A DNA stretch of 64,000 nt, taken from contig NC_063061.1 in the NCBI RefSeq assembly GCF_018812025.1, positions 39,602,674 to 39,666,673 on the forward strand. The letters are read 5' to 3'. Below are positions 1 through 12,090 of this stretch, piece after piece. Numbering within the stretch: the first letter of the stretch is position 1; each line of letters opens with the position of its first letter. Origin of the DNA: Megalobrama amblycephala. Taxonomy: Eukaryota; Chordata; Actinopteri; Cypriniformes; Xenocyprididae. The notes under the pieces were generated by a model. The model did no database searches. It was not told the DNA's origin and saw nothing but the letters and a program-made list of their open reading frames with translations. The position numbers were made by a program, and so were the translations under genes.

Positions 1-386
1 ACTTTTAGTTCACATGAACACAGATCTCTTTCAGCAGAACATCATTCTGTCTTCATTTACACAAGATCAACACTGATAATCAGATCCAGAACTTTCATCT
101 CTTCTCATCACAACATGACAGTAAATTACACTTCATCAGTTCCAGTTCAGCAATAAAACACTTCCAGATAAAACATGTTTCTACATTCAGGTGTTAGAGC
201 TTCTAAAACTTCTTTAATGCTCTTTCTATAAGAACCACAAGCCTTTTTGTTCACATATGAAATAAGTCCGATAACAGGTCCCACAGCCACCAAATAGTTG
301 TTTTTGTTGTTGTTATTATTATATCATATAATATGTTATTACTATCTCTGCCGTGTTGCCACTGGTCAGATATTTAAAGTGTATTT

Positions 387-697
387 TTTGACATTTCAAA
401 CTAGAGGCAATAATAATAATCAAAAGGTGAACATTTATTAATAAACTATTTAATAAATGTTTATTGTTTAATTATTATTTATTAAATTTGTTAAAAATGT
501 GTTAATTTATTAAACATATTGATAAATGTTAATTTCCAACATATTTTGGGTTAATTTTAAACAAGCAGTACAGTAATTATTAAACAATAGTTGAGTTAAA
601 TAAAACTAACCAGCATGTTGGACAAACATTTAACTCAACCGCTGGGTTAAAACAACCCAATCACTGGGTTTGTTTTAAACCCAGCATTTTTAGAGTG
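387..697. mobile_element. Truncated copy of the TA-flanked foldback element
   Basis: The right half (about 540-697) matches the right arm of the complete element at 1792-2358, including alternating GGGTTAAAAC/ACCCA stretches and the terminal TTTTTAGAGTG. The left part resembles its AT-rich loop. The paralogous block at 61.5 kb lacks it, so it inserted after that duplication or was lost there. Confidence 0.65.
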
Positions 698-751
698 AAT
701 GAATGAATGAATAAAAACTTCACAAAATAAATATAAAAGTGTTTTAATCAC

Positions 752-838
752 CTTGTGATGAGCAGAAAAGAGGAAACATCCACTGCAGCTCTGAGATCTG
801 TGCTGATGCTGTGCTGATTGAATTTTGAGTTTCATAAA
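752..838 (-). other. Candidate first exon of the duplicated family
   Basis: On the minus strand this segment runs from an ATG (838) to a CAAG|GTGATT donor, and it has a close counterpart at 61570-61650. The reading frame is not conserved between the copies because of a one-base difference just before the donor. Either it is largely 5' UTR or one copy is non-functional. A short ATG-TTT-CCT start close to the donor is an alternative. Function unknown. Confidence 0.3.
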
Positions 839-849
839 ATGGCTCCGTT

Positions 850-864
850 GAAAAGTGAAAAACT
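850..864. promoter_or_regulatory. IRF-core-like motif upstream of candidate exon 1
   Basis: GAAAAGTGAAAAACT contains AAGTGAAA, which fits the interferon-regulatory-factor core AANNGAAA. The paralogous block has the same core at 61667-61683 in the same position relative to the exon. Binding is an inference. Confidence 0.3.
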
Positions 865-1145
865 GTGTCCAATTGAAACTAAGGAGGTGTGGTTGTGTGT
901 GTTATAAACCTGCTACTGTCACTGTGTTCACATTACAGGAAATGAGAAAAATTCTCTTGACCACATTCTAACACCTTGCTCCTCCTCTCTCTCAGATTGT
1001 TCTCATCATCATCAGTTCTCCTCTGCTCTCTTCTGAACGGCTCATATTTCATTCAGTTGGTTTGATCACATCATTAGAAACAAGAGTGAACAATTTAGAG
1101 CTGTTGTGTGTAAATGATGACAACTGTGTTGAAGTTTATCTTTTG

Positions 1146-1789
1146 CAGCTTGTGTTTATCATGACACAAGTTCATCACAGTGTGTTTTAGTGAGAGAGAA
1201 TATGTTTAGAGATTTGCAAAAAAAAATTTTGCACACACACACACAGGAAGTTAAGGAAGTGTTTGCCACTTCCATCTCTCTTGTTCGGGGTCTGTGGGTT
1301 TCTGTGTGTATTTCTGTGTTGAGAGTGTGCGGTTGTAAGGTTGTTTTAGCCTTGCTTGTTATTGAAGATGAGTCATTATTGCTACAGTTAATGCTGGAGA
1401 TTTTGTACTTTTGATGTTTGTGATTCTTATTGTGAGGAATATGTTTTCTCCTCATTGAATTTCATAAAGCATCAGAAAGTTGAGTTTGAGAGAGTTTCAC
1501 GTGTGAATGGAGTGTTTTGTGAGGGAAGTTTTTCAAATTCATACCGAAGTCATCCTGTGGTTTAAACACTAATTCAGTGCACTGTATAGTTTCACAAATA
1601 AGGTATAACTGAAAGCATATCTGAAAATATGTGTCATTTTTTTCTGTCTCAAGATTTCTCGTCTGGGATTTAACATCTGAGATTAATACATGTCCATGAC
1701 AACAAAGCTAGGAAGCAGGAAACTGAAACCAAGAAACACAGAAACTACTGAATACAAAATGGTAAATGAAATTAAAGTATTATTATAAC
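1146..1789. other. Unassigned AT-rich sequence
   Basis: No credible exon, RNA gene or element with termini was recognised here. It holds a short CA run near 1234 and weak overlapping reading frames on both strands that look accidental. Confidence 0.5.
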
Positions 1790-1791
1790 TA

Positions 1792-2358
1792 CACTCTAAA
1801 AAATGCTGGGTTAAAAACAACCCAAGTTGGGTTGAAAATGGACAAACCCAGCAATTGGGTTGTTTTAACCCAGTGGTAGGGTTAAATGTTTGCCCAACCT
1901 GCTGGGTAGTTTTATTTAACTTCAACTATTGTTTAAAAATTACTGTATTGCTTAATTAAAATTAACCCAAAGTATGTTGGAAATGAACATTTATTAATGT
2001 TCAATTAATAATTCTTAAACAATAAACATTTATTCAATTGCTTATTAATAAATTTATATTAATAAGCTATTGAACTATTAAATTTATATTAATAAAATAT
2101 TAAAGCTTATTAATAAACATTCACATTTTGTCTATTATTGTTGCCTCTAATTACATCTGGTTTTTAATTTCCCAACTATTTTGGGTTCATTTTAAGCTAG
2201 CCATATAGCAATTTTTAAACAATAGTTGGTTTAAATAAAACTACCCAGCAGGTTGGGCAAACATTTAACCCTACCGCTGGGTTAAAACAACCCAATTGCT
2301 GGGTTTGTCCATTTTCAACCCAACTTGGGTTGTTTTTAACCCAGCATTTTTTAGAGTG
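1792..2358. mobile_element. Complete foldback (MITE-like) element with TA target duplication
   Basis: Long inverted arms begin CACTCTAAAAAATGCTGGGT on the left and end with its complement on the right. The arms carry alternating TTGGGTT/AACCCAA words, so they are internally palindromic as well, and they flank an AT-rich loop. TA at 1790-1791 and 2359-2360 fits a Tc1/mariner-type target duplication. It has no coding capacity, so it must be non-autonomous. Partial relatives lie at 387-697 and 3801-3956. Confidence 0.85.
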
Positions 2359-2424
2359 TAGGGTACAGTATGAGTGAAGCTACCCCAGCTGCCAAAACAA
2401 GCACCTTAAATATGTATGTATGAA

Positions 2425-2425
<1 letters not shown>

Positions 2426-2480
<55 letters not shown>
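2426..2480. repeat. (TA)n microsatellite
   Basis: About 27 uninterrupted TA units lie immediately downstream of the foldback element. Confidence 0.95.
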
Positions 2481-2484
<4 letters not shown>

Positions 2485-2650
2485 GAGGGCACTCCACCCC
2501 AGACCATTGCCACTCATTCATGGACTTCATCCCCCATAATCCTTTGCCTGGACTCATCATCACTGATCATATCCACCTGTGCACAATTACATTGTTAACC
2601 CGGCCTATATAATGTGTCTTTCAATCAGTCATTAGCTGCGTTTCATTCGA

Positions 2651-3304
2651 CAGGGTCCCTACGCAGTGTTCACTGATCCCTATACTCCCTGAGCACGGTA
2701 TATCCGTTGAAGTGGATTTCGCTGACAATAATCACTCATTTGAAATGCCCTGCAAACGTCATCAAAGAAAGTCAACGATGGTGTCGCACAGATTATGATA
2801 TAACATAAATAAATAGATATTATAATTTACTTTCGAATTTAAAATGGACTCTTAACAGATTTGAAGCTGTAACTCTCATGCCATATGAAAATAATTTCTC
2901 ATTTGGTTAACTGTATAAATGTATTCTTAATCCACCGTCTGGGTCTCATCTTGTGCGCTTTCTTTTCCAACCGCAGCCGTATAAACACTTATGAGGTAAA
3001 TAAAAAATGACAGAGCCTCAGCTGCTTTTCAACACTTTTATTTTGTCATGCCTATTCATAGGCCTACAATAAAATATGCAACTGTAATACTTTCGTTTGT
3101 ATAATAATAACAAAATGTATGAATGCTCAAAACGTAAATTCCTCCATCGCAGAGCCGTGTATAAACTCTTTCAACAGCTCTGCTCCATCGTAGTTCTGAC
3201 TGGTGACGCGGTGCGCAATGACAGTTGGGTAATTTTACCTCTCTACTTCCTGTGAAGTGATGTATCTATGTTCCCTTATTCCCTATGCCGTTCGCAGTGC
3301 CCTG
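2651..3304. repeat. Unclassified interspersed repeat with imperfect inverted ends
   Basis: The left end starts CAGGGTCCCTACGCAGTG and the right end, reverse complemented, reads CAGGGCACTGCGAACGGC, a weak terminal inverted repeat. The interior has no open frame. No clear target duplication was found, so the limits are approximate. Confidence 0.35.
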
Positions 3305-3320
3305 GAATCACAATTAAAGG

Positions 3321-3520
3321 GGTGATGAACTGAGAAATCAAACGTTTTCTTGAACTTTTGATATATAAGAGCTCATAAGAATATCCTGTAAGTTTTAGAG
3401 CTGAAAACTTCCTTGTTAGTCCAATAAAATCTTTTACTGACACCAGACCCAGAGAACGACAGGATTTACAAAGTGAGGATCTATGACGTCAAAAGGCAGC
3501 AAGCACCGCCTATTTTCATT
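3321..3520. repeat. Fragment of a dispersed fish repeat
   Basis: Starts with AAAGGGGTGATGAACTGAGA and continues with a segment resembling a repeat common in cyprinid genomes, recognised from memory rather than by search. No coding frame is visible. 3521-3800 shows no recognisable feature. Confidence 0.4.
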
Positions 3521-3800
3521 CTAAAAATGTTTTAAGTGGCTTTGTGTCACAAAACAGTGGCTATAGAGAAGTGCACAATGAAGCCTTAGAGAAACAAAAA
3601 CAGTCTTTATTATAATCCAAAACAGAAATACTAAAACTTGAAGCTCTGACAATGACGTCACTGAAACACATGGGTATAAACAAATGTGCAGCAGGTGTTC
3701 TTCAGGTGTCACTCTGTTTGAAGAGACGTCCAGGCATGTCCTCAGTGCAGCTCATCACCTTAAAAGAGGAGACATCCACCAGATCTGTGATCAGAAACCT

Positions 3801-3956
3801 ATTTTGAGTTAGCCATATTCATCATATCATATTTAAACAATAGTTGGGTTAAATAAAACTGACCAGCAGGTTGAGCAAACATTTATCCCAACCGCGGCGT
3901 TTGTTAAATTTTCAACGCAGCTTGGGTCATTTTTTAACCCAGCATTTTTTAGAGCA
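3801..3956. mobile_element. Truncated right arm of the TA foldback family
   Basis: Matches the right arm of the element at 1792-2358 from the ATTTAAACAATAG segment to the terminal CAGCATTTTTTAGAG, with several substitutions. The left arm is missing. 3957-4412 holds nothing recognisable. Confidence 0.65.
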
Positions 3957-4412
3957 TAGGATTTGATTGGTGGATTGTGTTCTTCCCACATACTGCTGTT
4001 ATTCAACAATGTTTTTGATCTGCCTGCATTGACACCATTATATGCGAACTGAGCTGGACGATATCACTCTTTTCTCCTGTGCTGATATATAGATTAACTA
4101 ATTATTGATTTCTGCAACGGAATGAATCAATACTGAACACAATCTGCATTAAGGTGATAGAAATAAAGGTGACTTGAGTGTGTTTACTGATCTCTAAATG
4201 CATGTTTTTATTTCAGGGTTCATCAATGTTTCTCTATGGTTGCTATAAATATTAACATTCAGAGAGACAGTGGCTGATTTAATGCTGATATAATCATTCA
4301 ATGATGGCAAATGATATGCAAATTTATGCATATGTGTTAAGATGGGTGTAACATATTTTTACTCTATTTACCCAATTTTAGAGTTGTATCATATAATCCT
4401 GTGCTGGGCAGA

Positions 4413-4491
4413 GTTTCCCAAAAGCATCGTAAGCTTAAGTTAAAACCAATGGAGCTACGATCAATTTAGGCTTACGATGCTTTTGGGAAAC
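4413..4491. repeat. Short hairpin MITE with perfect 22-bp arms
   Basis: Positions 4413-4434 and 4470-4491 are exact reverse complements (GTTTCCCAAAAGCATCGTAA...). A related end, GATGCTTTTGGGAAACGCAC, recurs near 34797-34816, so this is a dispersed element rather than a local regulatory hairpin. Confidence 0.75.
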
Positions 4492-4791
4492 GCTACCCTG
4501 GTTGTGGTAGATGTAGCGTTTATATGTCAGGTTCATGTACGAAATGAATCCGGGTTAAAAAACAGCAGTGTGTTCAGAGATGACAGTCTAGCACATGTTG
4601 ATTTGGAAAACGTGGGCTTTCAGTCAGAACAGTTTCAGAAGGTGCCTGATGTCTGCAGGGTTCACACCTTCATAATCATAATAAAATAAAATTACATTTT
4701 TTACATCTTTTTAAATGAGAACAATGTCTTTTGTGAATCTCCTTTAATGCATTTATTGTGTGACTGATCTATGATTTTCTGCATTTCATAG

Positions 4792-4841
4792 AAACATCAT
4801 CCTCCATCATGTGAAGAAGCAGAAAGACGTCTGATCCTCTG
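4792..4841 (+). CDS. Candidate internal exon, plus-strand member of duplicated family
   Basis: A pyrimidine-containing acceptor ending ATAG precedes this 50-nt segment and a strong CTCTG|GTAAGAA donor follows it. One frame is open across it (KHHPPSCEEAERRLILW). The segment and its upstream intron (GTGTGACTGATCTATG) resemble the exon at 20720-20805 and its upstream intron, which supports a real duplicated exon. No domain is recognisable in so short a piece. The parent gene is unknown, and it could equally be untranslated. Confidence 0.4.
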
Positions 4842-6300
4842 GTAAGAAACATTTACTGTCTCAGTGAACATCAGGATCACAATCTGTCTGTCTGGATCAA
4901 GAGAGATACACACATCTGATCATATTCAGTTATTAAAAGATCAAGATTAGATTTAGATCACACTCAAGTTATGAGTTGTTCACACCTTTTGGACAACAAA
5001 ATGTCTCTCTGTGTGAAACTTTAAAAATTATTATTATTTTTTTTTAGATCTCATCACATCACAAGCAGAAGCAGAAGATTTTTAGATGTTTCAGACACCA
5101 CTACTTGATGCATTTGCATTTCCATTTTAGCCTGTGGCTGATGTTGAGGCAGTGATCATCATTCAGAAACTGATTGATTCTGTCAGCAGTTCTCTGACCG
5201 TCTCAGCAAGAATCCCAATTTTCTCTCCTGCTAAAATAGTGGATTTACCATAAACAGATTTGCTCACATATTCTCCATAATTCCCTCTTAAATAACCACC
5301 AAATACCAGTAGATTTCAGGGTGAATGGAAGTAGTGGATGTTTTTATCTGTCTCTCTCTTAATTAAAACCAGTGTAAAAAAATTGTCCTGTGAATTTACA
5401 GGTAATTACTGGCAAAAAAGTTGCCAATAATTGACTGTTATTTTTACAGTTCTTTACCGTAATCTACATTGCATATGTTGCTGTAAAAATACCATGCACT
5501 CTATTAAAACTCGTCAACTGATTTCATTTGCAGAAATTGACTGCCTTAATTTGTCTGACTGCCATTTAAATTCATAAACTTGTATTTATAACTATATGAG
5601 CATATTATTCACTTGAACTTATTTCATTTGAGTCCACTAAAAAAAAAAAACAACAACAACAAAAATAATTAAAACTAGAAACATCAGTCAATTCACCATT
5701 GGGCTACTTACTGTCAGACTGAAACTAACTTTATAACCTTGTTATGCACACTTAACCACAAGTAAGGTCTTTGACATTTCTGTTGTCCAACTAACAATAC
5801 ATTTTCAACTGCTGCATTTCTTTATTCTTAACACTTGAACTATTTTTAATTCTTCCTGATCTACAGTATTTTTAATTTAATCACTTGATATTAACTAAAT
5901 TATCACTAAAGAATGATGCCTCACATTCTAAACTGAAAGAAGGCTACAGAAACAAACAATGACAAATCTGTGTCTGTAATCTAGTGAGCAGATTTAATGT
6001 ATTATAGTTAGATATTTCACTATTTCTCAAATTGTGTTTGATGCCTCTTGTTATCACCAGAACATTTACAATAGGCTTTATTTATTTTATCTTTATATAT
6101 CAGTTAAAACTGTCTTTGTCTTGTATGGCCTTTCAGCTGTTATACAGATATCAGTATTAATCTCAGTGTTCGTGAATATATATTTTTAAAAGTTGCTATA
6201 GGTAAGTTGTCATCATTGTGCATTGTCATAACTTTCCTTTTCTCTAAAACTAGTGTCTTCAGATTCTCGTCACTGTTTCTGAACTGGCTTTGACTTTGAG
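4842..6300. other. Intronic or intergenic sequence, partly duplicated at 36 kb
   Basis: No convincing exon was found. About 5190-5290 resembles 36050-36130, and about 6385-6470 resembles 36600-36690, so this block belongs to a segmental duplication. About 5390-5520 holds a dispersed repeat rich in TTTACAGT/ACTGTAAA words. Confidence 0.45.
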
Positions 6301-6310
6301 TAAATCTAGT

Positions 6311-6325
6311 TACGCCATCTAGTGG
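6311..6325 (-). promoter_or_regulatory. CTCF-like motif
   Basis: The reverse complement reads CCACTAGATGGCGTA, fitting the CTCF core CCASYAGRKGGCR. It lies in a paralogous context also present near 7758 and 20339. No occupancy can be inferred from sequence alone. Confidence 0.35.
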
Positions 6326-6531
6326 ACAGAGATGGAAACTCCTGTTAATCTTTTGTGTATTAAAATAATAAATATACAATACATTAATGTGTTTATGTGA
6401 TTCTTCTTAATGCCCTAATTCTGTTTCATGCTATTAATATTTCATAGTCTTGAGTTAACTCAGATAGACCTAAAGCGATGTCAAGATTTGACGCTGTCAC
6501 TCCCTCACACAGATGACCTGTTACTGTCATT

Positions 6532-7508
6532 ACCCACTGAGCAAATTACGTCCAGAAGACGTCTTTTTGAGGTCTTGTCTCAGGTTGAAAAGACGTCCAC
6601 TGAGGGGCCAGAATGAAAGTTTTTATGACGTCTTTTTTGGACGTCTTCTGGACATCCGATATAGACGAACACGCAGAATCACCAAAGGAGAAAAATCACA
6701 ATTTTTAAGCCACCATCGTGGAGATGAGTGTTTGCTTTAGTTGGGCTCTTGTCCCTTGCCTTATTAATATTAGAGTTTGCTTGGGCAGTTAACTGAGTCA
6801 TAACAGCCAGACAAGCAAAGAGAAATGATCAGGTGTTGGTTATGTTTTCACATAATCATTATTTGACCTGAATCACTGAACTCATTTAGAGCCCAATCTC
6901 TGAGTTAGATTTACATTATTGATTACAGCAGAACTGTGATTCTACAGCAGAAGATCAGCTTTATCAATATAATATAAAGGATTTCACATGATAAAAGAAT
7001 CTTTCTGTTAGGCACACACAGACATCAAGAATCAGCCTGTGAATCTCAACAGATCAACTCTGAACATTAGAAAACAAGCTACTAAAAAGTCGCATAAACA
7101 GAACAAAATAAAATATGAGAATAAAGGAAATTACTAAAACAATTAAGCTCATAATTTATTCATGCAGCAATGCATGATGGGAGCCATGGATGAATTTTGA
7201 TTGGTTGCTCCCAGAATGCACTGCAACATGCTTTTTGATGGTCGCCACTGTTGAGATTCACAGGATGATTCTTGATGTCTGTGTGTGCCTAAATTAGAAG
7301 CTTTTTTTTTTGTTCAACACACCTTTTCTGAAATCATGTGAATCGCATTGATAAAGCTGATCTTCTGCTGTAGAATCACAGTTCTGCTGTAATCAATAAT
7401 GTAAATCTAACTCAGAGATTGGGCTCTTCATGAGTTCAGTGATTCAGGTCAAACAATGATAATGTGAAAACATAACCAACACCTGATCATTTCTTTTTGC
7501 TTGTCTGG
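6532..7508. mobile_element. Long foldback DNA element, right end truncated
   Basis: The left end starts CCCACTGAGCAAATTACG and matches the complete copy at 33356-34623. The two arms (about 6540-7045 and 7250-7508) are inverted repeats around a loop with ATGCATGATGGGAGCCATGG. The right arm stops after CTTGTCTGG, losing roughly its outer 270 bp. Short frames at 6428-6740 lie over the left end and are not genes. Confidence 0.8.
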
Positions 7509-8713
7509 TACCTAAACGTTCTGATTTCAGATCAGTTCAGAGAGAGACTTTTACCTTAAATAAGAGGTTAAAGAAAATCAACAACTTGAATGCAGTCAGG
7601 TTAAATAAAACTGATGAGAATCACTTTATACATGACATGATGATTCTCTCCCATCTTCATATCAGATCTCTGACCATCATCATCATCATCATCATCATCT
7701 TCATCACTGTCTCGAATCTGAACTAAGAGGCTTTTGAGTTTGCCGTGAAATCTAGTTGCTCCATCTGGTGGACAAAGATGGAAACAAATGTTTATTCTAC
7801 TGAATTCTATTTAATGCAGTTGCTATTCTATAGTCTCAAATAAACAGATCTTCAGGATTGACAGCATTCAATAATCATGTTCAAATATCAGCTGAATGCA
7901 GGTTAATATGAGTTAATATTGTTAAGCTCTTATTAATTAGAAGCTCATTAAAACAACAGCACTGTGTTCAACATGGATCAGTTTATTACATCCACTGAAT
8001 AAAGTCCACACTTATGTTCAGTTGAGTTTGATCTCTCTGGTACATTAACAGAAAGATGAATAAAAATAAACCCTTAAACATAATTTACTGAACATGTCCT
8101 CTAACAGTAGTGATTTATTAATAGGACAATTTTTATTATTAATATTTTATGAGTGTATTTGAAAGGCATTGAGTAACAGCAGCTACAAAACATCACTTAT
8201 GACAAAAATGATGAAAGGTAATGAAATAATTATATTCAGATGTAAAATTGTAATGTTTTATTAATATATAAGCCTATAAGTTACAATGTAAAATGAAATC
8301 TAATATGTAACATTTAGAAGAATACAGATCTAACTGAAGTTTATTATTAATCACTGACTTTATTGTTATAAAAGGGCAATTCTAGTAATGATTTAATAAT
8401 TGAATAGTGTTTGTAGTGTCTGTGCTCATCAGTAGGTGGCGCTGATGGACTAATAACAGCGAATAGGAGGATTTGTGAATCTGACACCAGCAGCATTTTT
8501 ACCCTAAAATTCCCTCCATGTGATCAAGGTCATTCAAGGTCATTCACCCACTTATGAATATGATTAGGTAAAGATTCAGATGATCACTGATTCTAGATCA
8601 GTCCTCTGATCCACACATGATTGATCACATGACTATAAGAGATGGTGAATTCAGTGATATGAACATTCATAACAACATTCAGAATGCCTTTATGATCAAA
8701 TGTTTAGTCTTTC
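7509..8713. other. Non-coding sequence with two CTCF-like motifs
   Basis: A short (ATC)n run lies near 7675-7702. A CTCF-like match lies at 7758-7771 (reverse complement CCACCAGATGGAGC), in a block related to 6230-6340 and 20280-20380. Another near-match, TCAGTAGGTGGCGC, lies at about 8429-8442. No exon or transposon ends were recognised. Confidence 0.4.
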
Positions 8714-9064
8714 TGTCACAGTTTTGTTCTGTTCAGTTTTCATGGACTTTCAGTTTGTTGTCATTAGTCACATGTTCCCTTTGTTCCAGTTTCCCGCCAC
8801 TCATCAGTTACCATGGAGACTCATGACATCTACACACCTGTTCATCATTTAGTTGGTCATCAGTGTGTATTTAAGTTCCTTCGTTTGCTCTGTTGCTGTC
8901 TCGCATGTTGGCCGTCTTTGTGTTGTATAATCTTCATCTTCATCTTCATCTTCAGTGGATTTGATCGATACACTTACAAGTTAGTCATCTATTATTTTTT
9001 CCTTTAAAGCTGGTCATAATGTTTTAAAGTCAGTTTAATAAAACTGTACATTGGTCTTGTCACA
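8714..9064 (+). repeat. Possible solo LTR
   Basis: The segment starts TGTCACAG and ends TTGTCACA (TG...CA). It holds a TATTTAAG box at about 8868 and an AATAAA signal at about 9038, in the order expected of a retrotransposon LTR on the plus strand. No target duplication is visible at these limits, so the boundaries or the call may be wrong. Frames inside it are not supported as genes. Confidence 0.3.
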
Positions 9065-9349
9065 CTGGGTCAAACTAGTTCAATAAAGTCTAAGTTTCTG
9101 CAGCTGTTGATATCTGCATGTTCACGTCTCATCTTCACTGGATCTGCTGTGTTTGATTGATTACTGTCAGAATAAAGCAGATCTTTCATGTAATCATGAG
9201 TTTGTGCTGCAGAAAACTGTAAGCTGTTTGTAATTCACTCTGACAGAGAAACATTTGATCATTCTTTATTTTATTAATATATCAAAAAACAGTAAATGAG
9301 AGTCTGAGAGTCCTGTGATGGACCAGACATCTCTCTAACATCATCGCTC

Positions 9350-10390
<1,041 letters not shown>

Positions 10391-10395
10391 GGATG

Positions 10396-10485
10396 TCAGT
10401 GATGAAGGTTTTGATGTGAGAATCTCTCCTCTCTTTTGACATCAGAATCCAACTCTACAGTGCCATCTGGTGTAGAAAGTTTGAA
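10396..10485 (-). pseudogene. Last coding exon of a minus-strand family member, disrupted
   Basis: The encoded end ...LDSDVKREERFSHQNLHH then stop parallels the tail at 56372-56481 (...IDSDVKTEERFSHQNLHH). The other copies have a TTTCTAG acceptor directly before this exon. Here the matching acceptor lies at about 11755, and about 1.27 kb of repeat-derived DNA separates the two. I infer that insertion split this exon from its splice site. Function unknown. Confidence 0.5.
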
Positions 10486-10779
10486 GTCAATCTGATGAAT
10501 CTGAATAGAAAATCTATTGACTTTATTCCAGACTAGCCTACTGCGTTTCGAATTATAGGCTGCACTTCCGGTTTGGGAAACTTCCATTCAAAAAGACTGA
10601 AACGTATCGTTTCAAATCATAAGGTTTCCCTACAAATAAAGCTTATCCGTCAGTTTGACTGAATGAGCTGTCAATGTTTCTTTCATGTTTTATTTTCAGA
10701 CATCACGAGAGTAACGTAACGGTTGGTATTTTAACATGCTATGACAAGAATATCTATGGCAAGAGCTCTTTTCAGCCGC

Positions 10780-11215
10780 TGCTTTCTATCCTCGTGATTA
10801 TTTTATTTTGCCCCTTTACCGCTGTAATAGTACGAAAAAGGACAACATAAACTGCACATTTGTGGTCCGTTCTCCCGATATAATTTACGATATATCCCAC
10901 AATATATCCCATTAATAATTAACTGGAATGCTCTCGTTTTTCTCCGCAAAGCCTCACGTCTCTTTCCAGGTTTGTTTTCACAGGTAAATACAATTTATTA
11001 TTTGTAAAAATGACGGAAATAACTTTAAAATAGTATCACGCAATGCAGAAGTTTATTAACATTTTTATTAAGGCAACGTATTACATAATACAGATATATA
11101 TCACTATAGTTATGTTCAACCCGTCCGTTATTGCTGTGGAAAGAATCACGCTTTTTCATTACCTGTTGAATAGTACCTTGTTTATGCTTTTACACTTTTA
11201 ATGTCATTTTAATGT
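10780..11215. repeat. Dispersed duplicated segment, partner at 47545-48030
   Basis: The segments share long near-identical stretches such as CCTCACGTCTCTTTCCAGGT, ATAATTTACGATATATCCC and AAGGCAACGTATT in the same order and orientation. It lies in the material separating the exon at 10396-10485 from its acceptor, so it is more likely a mobile or transposed repeat than part of the host gene. Confidence 0.6.
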
Positions 11216-11344
11216 TCGTTGGTTGAAGGGGTGAGTAGAATAATGTCATCTCATTGTACCCAGTTATAATATAAATATTACGCATTACTGCATTAATAGA
11301 GCGAGTCTTTCACTGACTGTTTACAGCTTAACGGAAGTTACTCC

Positions 11345-11755
11345 CATAATTCGTGCAAAGCGTCATGGGGCGTTGGAATAAGGTGGATAGGCAGGCCGTC
11401 GGGCAGTTTTTCTATGTCGGCCGACTAAGTTTTCTCAGTGTGTTCCGCACCGTCGGCTGAAGTTGGTCCTTTTTTCGGCCGATTCGAAATGTTGAATCGG
11501 TGTTGGAGCTTGTCGGGCCATCTGATCATTCTGATTGGCTGTTCAGCTACTGCCACCTGCTGGTTCAGAAAGGCATTTCATCTTACGCAGGCGCAGAACG
11601 GGCGTGCTACTTGGCCGTCGGCTCTCGAGCGTCGGTTTGGTGTGTGTCAGGGCAACTTTGGATCCAGACGCTGCCAACGTGAGCCAACCCCGGAGTCTGC
11701 TTTCATCGCCACTAGTTCATCAGCATCAGCTTGGTGTGTTCTGGCCTGAAGACTA
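11345..11755. repeat. GC-richer non-autonomous element fragment
   Basis: A CpG-rich segment with repeated GTCGGC/GCCGAC words (GGCCGTCGGGC, GTCGGCCGAC, CGTCGGCTGAAG, CGGCCGATTCG) differs in composition from its AT-rich surroundings. It abuts the TTTCTAG acceptor-like sequence of the minus-strand gene. Overlapping frames on the plus strand (11438-11756) show no recognisable domain. Confidence 0.4.
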
Positions 11756-11934
11756 GAAATCACAAACATTAGATTATCCTCATTGTTTTGGATTTGTTTT
11801 CTTTCTCAGTCTATAATACATTGTCAATTAAACACAATCGCACACGTGACTGATAAATCTGTCTATATGTGGCACTTTATGACAGTACTGTAAATCTATC
11901 AAGACTAGATCAGTCATAATGATCAAACACTCAC

Positions 11935-12090
11935 ATTCTGGCTTCATTCCCTCCATACTGCTACATCTCTCAAGTCTCTGTTCTCTTTCCTCTTGTGATC
12001 CACTGGTTTGTGTCTCAATTTTTCTGTCGTCTTGTTTTCTGCTGCTCTGTGATTTCTGATGCTCCAGTTTGTATCTGTGAAGATGTCCAG
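11935..12090 (-). CDS. Candidate cytoplasmic-type exon of the minus-strand family
   Basis: The acceptor TCTGTCGTTCTTTCAG ends at 12091, and a strong AAT|GTGAGTGT donor follows 11935. The 156-nt segment is open in the frame containing ETQTSGSQEEREQRLERCSS. The paralogue at 56714-56888 encodes METQTSGSQEKRGQTRERCD, so the reading frame is conserved. The peptide is polar and charged with no signal or membrane segment. The exon probably belonged with 10396-10485, but that link is broken by insertions. Identity unknown. Confidence 0.45.

Larger units (their letters stand above)
1..1145 (-). other. Promoter and first-exon block of a minus-strand gene copy
   Basis: This block matches 61310-61985 over most of its length (roughly 1-240 with 61313-61490, and 745-1140 with 61558-61983), apart from a TE-derived insertion in this copy. 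The best conserved part surrounds a minus-strand splice donor at 751/750 and the sequence upstream of it. I read it as the 5' end of a gene whose body lies left of the window. The gene family is not recognised. Confidence 0.5.

Noticed and set aside
647..835. 62-residue minus frame as a complete small gene
   Set aside because: It reads through a conserved splice donor at 752-750 into foldback repeat sequence; at most the first part is exon.
11438..11756. Overlapping plus-strand frames of 60-103 residues
   Set aside because: Located in a CpG-rich repeat, in three frames, with no recognisable domain or splice signals.
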